Source of the DNA: Rickettsiales bacterium
Lineage (GTDB): Bacteria; Pseudomonadota; Alphaproteobacteria; Rickettsiales; UBA1997
Direction of reading: 5' to 3'
Assembly: GCA_947505885.1 (NCBI GenBank)
Contig: CANNMN010000016.1
Span: 1 to 13,904 of the forward strand
Length of the DNA stretch: 13,904 nucleotides
This document shows, one piece after another, positions 5,332 to 11,835 of this stretch. A program made the translations under genes and the position numbers. The first letter of the stretch is position 1. Each line of letters opens with the position of its first letter. The notes under the pieces are model-generated. The model was given only the letters and a program-made list of their open reading frames with translations, was not told the origin of the DNA and did not search any database.

Positions 5332-7314
5332 CTAACCACCAGCAATCATTTTCAAACAATCATCATAATCAAAAAGTCGCAGCAAATCTTGATAATCCTG
5401 GGTTCCGCGCCCCAACATTAATTCAGCATTTTTACGCGCACTTGCTAGTAAATCCGAATCCAAACCCAAATCTGCAATTCTAAATTGTGGAAAACCACTT
5501 TGGTTAGTGCCAAGTAAATTGCCGCTTCCGCGCATTTTTAAATCTTCTTCTGCAAGAAAAAATCCGTCGTCAGATTCGCGCAGAATGTTGAGGCGCTTGC
5601 TTCCATTCATTCCAAGTTTTTCACCGTAAAGCAAAATGCAGAAAGATTTTTTGTCTGATCTGCCAACTCTTCCGCGCAATTGATGTAGTTGCGCCAGACC
5701 AAAATTCTCAGCATTTTCGATTAGAATTACGGTTGCATCTGGTACATCAATTCCAACTTCGATCACCGTCGTTGCGACCAAAATCTTCAGGCCTCCAGAC
5801 ATAAAATCATTCATTACTTTTTCCTTCTCTTTCTCACTCATTTTTCCATGCAGCAATCCAACTTTTTCGACCGGGAAAATCTTAACTAATTCATCAAATT
5901 TTTTCTTCACACTCATTAGCTCCATCTCGATATTTTCTTCAATCGCCGGGCAAATCCAAAATAATTTTTCACCGCGTAAAACCGCACGCTTCATCGCTTC
6001 ATGCACTTCATTAATTTTTTTTGCCGACATTACTAATGTCTCAATTTTTTGACGATTTTTTGGTTTTTCATCGAGAATTGAAATGTCCATGTCGCCGTAA
6101 AGAGCCATCATCAAGCTGCGCGGAATCGGTGTTGCGCTCATTAAGAGCAGATCAACATTCTCGCCTTTTTCCACCAGCTTTAAACGCTGCATTACACCAA
6201 AACGATGCTGCTCATCAATCACTGCCAGGCCAAGATTTTTGAATTTTATGTTCTCCTCTAAAGCTGCGTGAGTGCTGATTAAAATATCAATTTCTCCCGC
6301 CGCTAAATCGGTCAAAATTTTTGCCTTTTGTTTTTTTGTTGTCGCAGAAGTTAGGAGGTCGATACGAATCGACAAAAACCTACGAAAATAGGCCAGATGC
6401 TGCTTGGCAAGAACTGCCGTTGGCGCGATTACACAAGCTTGTTTTTGTTGCGAGATAACTGCGAGGCAGGCGGATATTGCCACAATCGTTTTTCCACTAC
6501 CGACATCTCCTTGCAAAAGTCGGAGCATTTTTTTTGAAGAAAAAATTTCTGATTCAATTTCAGCGATTGCTTTTAGCTGCGCTGAAGTTGCCCGGAATGG
6601 AAGTTTGGATAAAAAGTTAGAACTAATTTCTCGCTTTCCACTTAATGCTTTTTGCTTCGTATTTTTATTATTTTCCTTAGCCAAAAAAACTGCAATCTGC
6701 CAAGCAAGAAGCTCTTTTCCCGCAATGTAACGACGCGCTTTTTCAACATCTCCTTCTTTAAAATAATGCAGAATTTTTAACGCTTCGCCAAGCTCGTTGT
6801 CAGGAATTTTTGTGAGAATTTCAGCGATTCTTTTGCTCAAAAATTTTTGCGTAATGCCAGCAATCAAGGGATAAATCACATTCAACTTCGGCATTTTTTC
6901 GATCTCATTTGCCGGCAAAATTTCTTGCGGATGTGTTATTTGATTTTCCCCGCCCAAACGCTGCAAATGCCCGAGAATAGATATCTCAACCCCAACTTTC
7001 ATCTTGCTGATCTGACTTGGAAAAATTTTAAAAAAGATAAGATTGATGTAGCCAGTCGGATTGTAGCAAATGACTTTATGAGGCTGGCGATTAGTCGCTG
7101 GCTTGATGTGACTTTCAACTTTCGCCTTAACAATAATCAGTTCGTCATTTTGCACTTCAAAAAGGCGCGGACAAAGAGAAATAACCTCCATTCTAGATGG
7201 CTTGTGAAGCAGTAGCGCAAAAACTTTATTTCGTCCGACAAGTTTAGTGAGGGTCTGCGCAAACACCTCTCCTACACCACGCAGCGAAGTGAGAGGAAGC
7301 AGCAAATCTTTCAT
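5332..7314 (-). CDS. recG: ATP-dependent DNA helicase RecG
   Basis: A 660-residue superfamily 2 helicase that reverses stalled replication forks and branch-migrates junctions. An N-terminal wedge/OB domain (about 55-135, YNPTGYINLIFFK) is followed by the helicase core. Motifs are the Walker A GDVGSGKT (269-276), DEQHRFG (367-373), SATPIPR (393-399), TTVIEVGIDVP (515-525) and QLRGRVGR (545-552). The C-terminal TRG-type segment includes RGSGNLLG. It is slightly shorter than E. coli RecG (693) but complete. The start codon overlaps the smpB stop (ATGA), so recG is translationally coupled to smpB and follows it in the operon. A 6-bp hairpin without a T-run (5319-5333) covers its stop codon. Confidence 0.97.
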   Translation of the reverse strand: MKDLLLPLTSLRGVGEVFAQTLTKLVGRNKVFALLLHKPSRMEVISLCPRLFEVQNDELIIVKAKVESHIKPATNRQPHKVICYNPTGYINLIFFKIFPSQISKMKVGVEISILGHLQRLGGENQITHPQEILPANEIEKMPKLNVIYPLIAGITQKFLSKRIAEILTKIPDNELGEALKILHYFKEGDVEKARRYIAGKELLAWQIAVFLAKENNKNTKQKALSGKREISSNFLSKLPFRATSAQLKAIAEIESEIFSSKKMLRLLQGDVGSGKTIVAISACLAVISQQKQACVIAPTAVLAKQHLAYFRRFLSIRIDLLTSATTKKQKAKILTDLAAGEIDILISTHAALEENIKFKNLGLAVIDEQHRFGVMQRLKLVEKGENVDLLLMSATPIPRSLMMALYGDMDISILDEKPKNRQKIETLVMSAKKINEVHEAMKRAVLRGEKLFWICPAIEENIEMELMSVKKKFDELVKIFPVEKVGLLHGKMSEKEKEKVMNDFMSGGLKILVATTVIEVGIDVPDATVILIENAENFGLAQLHQLRGRVGRSDKKSFCILLYGEKLGMNGSKRLNILRESDDGFFLAEEDLKMRGSGNLLGTNQSGFPQFRIADLGLDSDLLASARKNAELMLGRGTQDYQDLLRLFDYDDCLKMIAGG

Positions 7315-7745
7315 TCTTCGCCGCGTTGTTTGCGACGATTTTCATCTCTTTTTTTAATTGAATCGCGCTTGTCGTAAAGCTTCTTACCGCGACCAATTCC
7401 GATCAAAACTTTCGCGATATTTTTTTTGTTAAAATAAATTTTAATCGGCAAGCAAGCGTAACCTTTTTCCTGCATTTTTCCGAGAATTTTATTCAGCTGT
7501 TTTTTGCGCAACAAAAGTTTTCGCTGCCTCTTTGGCTCATGATTAAAGCGGTTTGCCGACTTATATTCGCTGATATTGCAATTGATTAAAAACAAATCTC
7601 CGGCAGTTTCGTTAACATAACTTTCCGAGATACTTGCCTTACCTTCGCGTAGTGATTTTACCTCGCTTCCAAGCAGCATGATGCCAGCTTCGATCTCCTC
7701 TTCGATGGTATAATTGAAATGTGCTTTGCGATTTAGTATTTGCAT
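7311..7745 (-). CDS. smpB: SsrA-binding protein SmpB (trans-translation)
   Basis: A 144-residue RNA-binding protein that delivers tmRNA to stalled ribosomes. It shows NRKAHFNYTIEEEIEAGI then LLGSEVKSLREGKASISESY (24-43), the conserved OB-fold core. It ends in a basic tail (KKLYDKRDSIKKRDENRRKQRGEE) that occupies the empty mRNA channel. Length is close to the usual 150-160. The stop overlaps the recG start by four bases. The upstream 45-bp gap to divergent ilvH must hold the promoter; no strong ribosome binding site is visible. The partner tmRNA gene is not in this window. Confidence 0.96.
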   Translation of the reverse strand: MQILNRKAHFNYTIEEEIEAGIMLLGSEVKSLREGKASISESYVNETAGDLFLINCNISEYKSANRFNHEPKRQRKLLLRKKQLNKILGKMQEKGYACLPIKIYFNKKNIAKVLIGIGRGKKLYDKRDSIKKRDENRRKQRGEE

Positions 7746-7790
7746 GAAAAATATCTTTTAAAAATTCCTTCAAACTAGCAACCCCTCCCA

Positions 7791-8312
7791 ATGCAGATAA
7801 AAAAACATGTTCTTGCCGTCTTAGTTGAAAATGAATTTGGCGCCCTTGCACGCATCGTTGAACTTTTTTCGGCACGCGGATATAACATCGAGACACTTAC
7901 AGTGGCCCCGGTTTCGCGCGATAAAAAAATGTCACGCATCACCATTACCACTTACGGCACCGACAAAACAATCGACCTAATTTGTAAATTATTAAAGCGC
8001 ATTGTGCCTGTTCATCATGCCGCTGAACTCAGTACTGCCGAGGGTTATATCGAGCGTGAATTAGCTTTGGTGCAAATTATTTCTAATGCAGAAACACGTG
8101 AAAAAGCAATGCGCGCGCTCGAAAATTACCGCGCTGATATCGTTGATATTGACGGTGATTCGTTGGTTTTCGAGGTAATTGGAAATTCACAAACTATCGA
8201 TGAAGTGCTGACAAAAATGGAAAGTTATGGATTGGCTACAGTTTCACGCACCGGCATCGCCGCCGGCTTCAAAGGCGCGAAGAGGTTAGATAAATTAGGC
8301 AATACTGACTGA
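7791..8312 (+). CDS. ilvH: Acetolactate synthase regulatory (small) subunit
   Basis: A 173-residue subunit that activates the catalytic subunit IlvB/IlvI and gives valine feedback in branched-chain amino-acid synthesis. An N-terminal ACT domain (about 4-78) carries VLVENEFGALARIVELFSARGYNIETLTVAPV, a near-consensus IlvH opening. The second ACT-like domain (about 85-160) includes RELALVQI and DSLVFEVIG. Residues EFG replace the more usual EPG. The catalytic subunit normally lies directly upstream, but here the upstream gene is smpB on the other strand, so ilvH is an orphan. It converges on the Ulp1-like gene with only a 5-nt gap. There is no Shine-Dalgarno sequence before the ATG. Confidence 0.94.
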   Translation: MQIKKHVLAVLVENEFGALARIVELFSARGYNIETLTVAPVSRDKKMSRITITTYGTDKTIDLICKLLKRIVPVHHAAELSTAEGYIERELALVQIISNAETREKAMRALENYRADIVDIDGDSLVFEVIGNSQTIDEVLTKMESYGLATVSRTGIAAGFKGAKRLDKLGNTD

Positions 8313-8317
8313 GAAGA

Positions 8318-9307
8318 TTAACCTCTACCGCCGGGAGTTTTGCCTTCTGCCTCTTTTCTTTCCTCCTGAACCCTTTCGGCAAATTTTTTGTAAGTCGACC
8401 CCCTACTTTGTCTAGAATTTTCGTTCGCGACAGATTGCTCCGCCCGAATTTCTTTACGCAAAGCTTCCAGCTGATCCGAATCCATTGAAAACACATCCTT
8501 ACCTTTACAGGCCGCAGGGATTTTAACGATCCACTGCCCGTCTTTTTCTTGAAGATCACACAAAACACCCAAATTGTCGTAAGATTCTTTGATTTTTTCT
8601 GCCAATTTTTGCGCATCTGCCGAACTCTCGCAGTCAAATCTCTTGTTGCCATTTTCTTCACTAATTTTCCATTTCTTTTCAAGATTTCCGAAAGTTTCGC
8701 GCATCTCAGCACAGACTTTCTCCTCTTTGCTTTTATCTGGCTTGTAAACACTAAGTCCAGAGTGATGCTCGCGCAAATTCTGCAGATCGAGTTGCTTGGC
8801 CGATTCTAATAATTTTTTCTTCAGTTCTTCCTCCTCAAGACTCTTAGCCCTACTCATCTCCAACAAATTATGAATCGTCAGTGGGCCACAATTGTAATTA
8901 TCACTCTGTTGCTGCGCTTTTAGATCAATAATTTCAATTCCAGTTGCTGCCCGCTTAATTTCTTCACTCATATCCGAAGCCATCTCGTTGCCAATGGAGT
9001 CATTGTAGAAAAATTTCAGCTTACCATCGTCACCCTTTTTCATCATGCCGCCAACCCAGTGATTCCCGTTGATATTTATTGGCATCAACACTGCCTTGCC
9101 TTTTATTGCTTCTTCAACTGCCTTTCTAAGAGTCTCTTTAAAATTATCCGATCCCCTAGGTGGAATTCCCTTAAGTGGAATTGCATTAAGTGCCACAACA
9201 TCTTTTTTACCATGCAATTCATGCGACAAAACATCGTTGATTTTTTCGTTACTGTACCACTCGGTATCGAGATTGCTTTCTACACTAACTAAAAAAGGTT
9301 TGGACAT
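8318..9307 (-). CDS. Ulp1/C48-like (CE clan) cysteine protease, candidate secreted effector
   Basis: A 329-residue protein whose first 150 residues fit the CE-clan (Ulp1/SENP, ChlaDub, RickCE-like) fold. It has a substrate-lining Trp in EWYSNEKINDVL (16-27), the catalytic His in NHWVGG (His83), the Asp in FYNDS (Asp103), the oxyanion-hole Gln six residues before the nucleophile (Gln134), and the Cys in NYNCGP (Cys140). The full H-D-Q-C set is intact, so an active isopeptidase or deubiquitinase/deSUMOylase is likely; an acetyltransferase of the YopJ type is less likely. Residues 150-195 are helical and charged. About 197-268 looks like an alpha/beta domain I do not recognise. The tail (285-329) is Glu/Lys/Arg-rich and ends in GGRG. 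There is no signal peptide. The gene starts 4 nt after the xerD stop without a Shine-Dalgarno sequence and is probably cotranscribed with it. Bacteria lack SUMO, so a host target is inferred. Confidence 0.85.
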   Translation of the reverse strand: MSKPFLVSVESNLDTEWYSNEKINDVLSHELHGKKDVVALNAIPLKGIPPRGSDNFKETLRKAVEEAIKGKAVLMPININGNHWVGGMMKKGDDGKLKFFYNDSIGNEMASDMSEEIKRAATGIEIIDLKAQQQSDNYNCGPLTIHNLLEMSRAKSLEEEELKKKLLESAKQLDLQNLREHHSGLSVYKPDKSKEEKVCAEMRETFGNLEKKWKISEENGNKRFDCESSADAQKLAEKIKESYDNLGVLCDLQEKDGQWIVKIPAACKGKDVFSMDSDQLEALRKEIRAEQSVANENSRQSRGSTYKKFAERVQEERKEAEGKTPGGRG

Positions 9308-9311
9308 GCTT

Positions 9312-10205
9312 TTAAATTTTGCTTAAAGGATGATGCGCAAAGACAAGGTCGCGCAGCTTTGAATCTAAAATGTGAGTGTAAATTTCGGTAGTAGAAATGT
9401 CGCTATGTCCAAGCAGCTCTTGCAACACGCGCAGATCAACGCCGCTATTTAGTAAGTGCGTTGCAAATGAATGACGAATTACGTGTGGATGAACTCTTTC
9501 TGGATCGATCTTGGCCTTTCGCGCAACTCCCTTCAACATTTTATGAAATCCTTGTCTGGTTAGATGTTTGCTCGGCGAATGTCCGGGGAAAAGCCAGAAT
9601 GAACTTTCTTGGAAATCTTCTCTCTCTTTCAAATATTCAAGCAGCTTCACAATCGCCGCCTTATTGAGTGGAGCGATTCTTTCTTTGCCGCCCTTACCTT
9701 TCACCAACAAATAATTTCGCAAAGTTTCGCCTTCGCGCTGAATCAACGAAACTGGCAGCGAGACCAATTCAGTGACGCGAAGCCCTGCAGCGTAAAGGAT
9801 CTCAAGCATACAGGAAAGTCTCAGATCAGATTCTGCAGCGGAGAGTAATTTAAAAATTTCTTCTTCGCTCAAAAATTTTGGAATCTTTGCTTCGCGTTTT
9901 GGAGTCTGTAAATTCTTGGCCGGACTGATTTCAATAAAATTTTCATTCACCAAGAATTTAAAGAAATTTTTCAGACAAGAAATTTTTCGTGCGACCGAAG
10001 TAGCCTTTAGCTTTTGTTGATGAAGTACAAAAAGATAATTTTTGAGAACCTGGGTTGTTACTTGTTTTAAAGTAAGTTTTTCTACATCTAAAAATTTTTC
10101 GAAGAGCTCTAAATCTTTGCCGTAAGCAGCGATTGTGTTTAATGCCAAGCCATCTTCAGTTTGAAGTTTGATGAGAAAATCAGAGCTTTTTACCGTCAAA
10201 ATCAT
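9312..10205 (-). CDS. xerD: Site-specific tyrosine recombinase XerD
   Basis: A 297-residue recombinase that, with XerC, resolves chromosome dimers at dif under FtsK control. The N-terminal SAM-like DNA-binding domain (about 5-95) contains ALNTIAAYGKDL. The catalytic domain has all active-site residues: Arg143 in GLRVTEL, Lys171 in KGKGGKER, His241 and Arg244 in HVIRHSFATHLL, His267 in LLGHSDIST and the nucleophile Tyr276 in TEIYTH. The end HHPLSKI is close to the usual XerD C-terminus. The length is that of housekeeping Xer proteins, and there is no phage or integron context. Its first 26 nt overlap the 3' end of the upstream small ORF, and its stop lies 4 nt before the Ulp1-like gene. XerC is the main alternative. 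Confidence 0.93.
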   Translation of the reverse strand: MILTVKSSDFLIKLQTEDGLALNTIAAYGKDLELFEKFLDVEKLTLKQVTTQVLKNYLFVLHQQKLKATSVARKISCLKNFFKFLVNENFIEISPAKNLQTPKREAKIPKFLSEEEIFKLLSAAESDLRLSCMLEILYAAGLRVTELVSLPVSLIQREGETLRNYLLVKGKGGKERIAPLNKAAIVKLLEYLKEREDFQESSFWLFPGHSPSKHLTRQGFHKMLKGVARKAKIDPERVHPHVIRHSFATHLLNSGVDLRVLQELLGHSDISTTEIYTHILDSKLRDLVFAHHPLSKI

Positions 10206-10386
10206 CCTCCAAATCCCCTTGGGGCAAACAAATATTCACCTGGTTTTTAATGTCGATTGTCAACGAAACTTGTCTTTGCGGAATATTCAAATCATCGGTG
10301 ATGAGAAATTTAAGCGCAGCGAACATCGCAGCAAAAGCGATCAATAAAATTATTGGGAGAAATCTACTTTCTGAATGAAGAAACAT
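10180..10386 (-). CDS. Small single-span membrane protein, hypothetical
   Basis: A 68-residue ORF: a short polar N-terminus (MFLHSESR), a hydrophobic helix of about 20 residues (FLPIILLIAFAAMFAALKFL, 9-28), then an acidic/polar tail. The hydrophobic helix and the ending inside the xerD start (26-nt overlap, typical of operon neighbours) support a real gene. Its first 12 nt overlap, on the other strand, the start of the M48 protease gene, which is unusual. An inner ATG at 10326 would avoid that overlap but removes half the membrane helix. I do not recognise the family. It may be a small inner-membrane protein or a chance ORF in the divergent promoter region. Confidence 0.45.
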   Translation of the reverse strand: MFLHSESRFLPIILLIAFAAMFAALKFLITDDLNIPQRQVSLTIDIKNQVNICLPQGDLEDDFDGKKL

Positions 10387-11715
10387 TTTATTTTTATTCT
10401 ATTTTTTCTCTTTTTTCTCTGGGCCCCGCTTGGTTACAGCGCAGCATTTGCTGATGCATCTTTGATTCGCGATGCCGAGACAGAAAAATTTCTGCATCAA
10501 CTTGCTGATCCGATTTTCACCGCCGCAAACCTGAATCCACACAATATTAAAATTTACATTGTTAATGACGGCAGCATCAACGCTTTTGTTTCGGGCGGGC
10601 AAAATGTTTTCATTAATACCGGGTTAATTCGTAAATTTAAAACTCCCGATGCCTTGATTGGGGTGATAGCGCATGAAACTGGCCACATCACCGCCGGTCA
10701 TTTAGCGCGCTCCTCGGAAGGGGCAGAACAGGCGGAAGGTGCAATGTTGCTCAGCTACTTACTTGGAATTGGTGCGGTTGCTGCGGGAGCGCCAGACGCT
10801 GGCACAGCTCTAATCATGGGCGGAAATCAAACTGCACAAAGGATGTACATGAAGTTCACGCGCACTCAGGAAGAAGCGGCAGATCAGCACGCAATTACCT
10901 ATCTTGACAAGATGAAATATCCGGCGACCGGATTAATCAATCTATTGGAGTTTTTTGAAACTGAGATGATTGGCTATAAAAATCAGATCGACGAATATTT
11001 AATGTCTCACCCGATAAGTCGCAAAAGAATCGAGGTTATTAAAGAGCGCACCGCTGGGAAAAATTTCTCTGACAAAAAAATAAATCAAAAATTGCAGCAG
11101 CAGATGAATCGAGTGCTGGCGAAGCTCGAAGGCTTTATCGAAAATCCAGATTATTTGTTGCACAATCCCGATCCTTACGTGCGCTCAATCGCTTTATTCA
11201 GAAAAGGAAAAATCGACGAGAGCTTAGAATTGCTTGATCCGATTATTGCAAAAAATCCGTCAGATGGATTTTTATTTGAACTTAAAGGACAAATTCTTTT
11301 TGAAAGCGGACGAATTCAAGATTCGGTTTTGGCATACAACCAGGCACTCAAATTAATTCCTCCACAGAATAATGGCGTTGTAAAAGTTGCTTTCGCTTTG
11401 GCGATTTTGTCACTAAAAACTAGCGATCAAGATTTGATCAAACTAGCGATCAAGGAGCTTGAGGAGGCAAGAAAATCTGAAGAAAGAAATCCTCTTTTAT
11501 TCAAACAGCTCGCTAATGGCTATTCACGTATTAACGACGAAGCTAGATCTTTATTGGCTTTAGCCGAGTTTAATTTGCTGATTGATGAAAGAAAAAAATG
11601 TCGTGAATACGCCAAAGAGGCGAAAGAGAAATTTAAGAAATCCGACAAATCCGAAATCATTCACGCAGATGATTTGCTTGAACTGGCAAAAGAGAAGGAG
11701 GGGGAGAATCATTAA
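10375..11715 (+). CDS. Periplasmic M48 zinc metalloprotease with TPR domain (BepA/YfgC-like)
   Basis: A 446-residue protein with an N-terminal signal peptide (MKKHFIFILFFLFFLWAPLG, then YSAAFA). The M48 catalytic domain has the zinc motif HETGH (100-104) and the third ligand Glu166 in the pattern EEAAD. MSHPISRKR carries a His (212) where E. coli BepA has the regulatory 'latch' His246. The C-terminal part (about 265-420) contains tetratricopeptide-like helical pairs (GKIDESLELLDPIIAKNP, GRIQDSVLAYNQALKLIP). Such proteins clear or assist misassembled outer-membrane proteins, including LptD and Bam substrates. This fits the porin and lpxD in the same window, although they are not linked in an operon. 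A GGGAGA lies 14 nt before the ATG, a long spacing. Confidence 0.92.
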   Translation: MKKHFIFILFFLFFLWAPLGYSAAFADASLIRDAETEKFLHQLADPIFTAANLNPHNIKIYIVNDGSINAFVSGGQNVFINTGLIRKFKTPDALIGVIAHETGHITAGHLARSSEGAEQAEGAMLLSYLLGIGAVAAGAPDAGTALIMGGNQTAQRMYMKFTRTQEEAADQHAITYLDKMKYPATGLINLLEFFETEMIGYKNQIDEYLMSHPISRKRIEVIKERTAGKNFSDKKINQKLQQQMNRVLAKLEGFIENPDYLLHNPDPYVRSIALFRKGKIDESLELLDPIIAKNPSDGFLFELKGQILFESGRIQDSVLAYNQALKLIPPQNNGVVKVAFALAILSLKTSDQDLIKLAIKELEEARKSEERNPLLFKQLANGYSRINDEARSLLALAEFNLLIDERKKCREYAKEAKEKFKKSDKSEIIHADDLLELAKEKEGENH

Positions 11716-11835
11716 TCTAGAGATCCCCCGCAATTCATGAGATCAATATTATATGCTAAATCTTTCCCACTCTGTTTGATTTTCTCTACGATTATAAGTC
11801 TGCATTAGAAAATCCAAACTCATCAAAATAGAAAA

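Noticed and set aside
6404..6730. A 108-codon plus-strand ORF inside recG.
   Set aside because: It lies antisense to the conserved helicase core and shows no motif or signal. It is a shadow of recG codons.
7639..7896. An 85-codon minus-strand ORF over the smpB-ilvH gap.
   Set aside because: It overlaps smpB in another frame and the start of ilvH antisense, and its composition is not protein-like. It is a shadow.
8281..8326. An inverted repeat AGAGGTTA / TAACCTCT across the ilvH / Ulp1-like convergent ends, a possible bidirectional terminator.
   Set aside because: The arms are only 8 bp with a 30-nt loop and no T-run on either side, and it covers coding sequence of both genes.
8269..8751. 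A 160-codon minus-strand ORF overlapping the Ulp1-like gene in another frame.
   Set aside because: Its translation is Lys/Arg-rich with no domain pattern, while the overlapping frame carries the protease protein.
9312..10205. The tyrosine recombinase next to an effector-like gene might mark an integrative element.
   Set aside because: The protein has the length, motifs and C-terminus of housekeeping XerD. No att repeats, tRNA, phage or plasmid genes accompany it.
11700..11729. GGGGGA / TCCCCC pairing at the end of the M48 gene, a possible terminator.
   Set aside because: The 6-bp arms are 18 nt apart and not followed by a T-run. Nothing else convincing is seen in 11716-11835.
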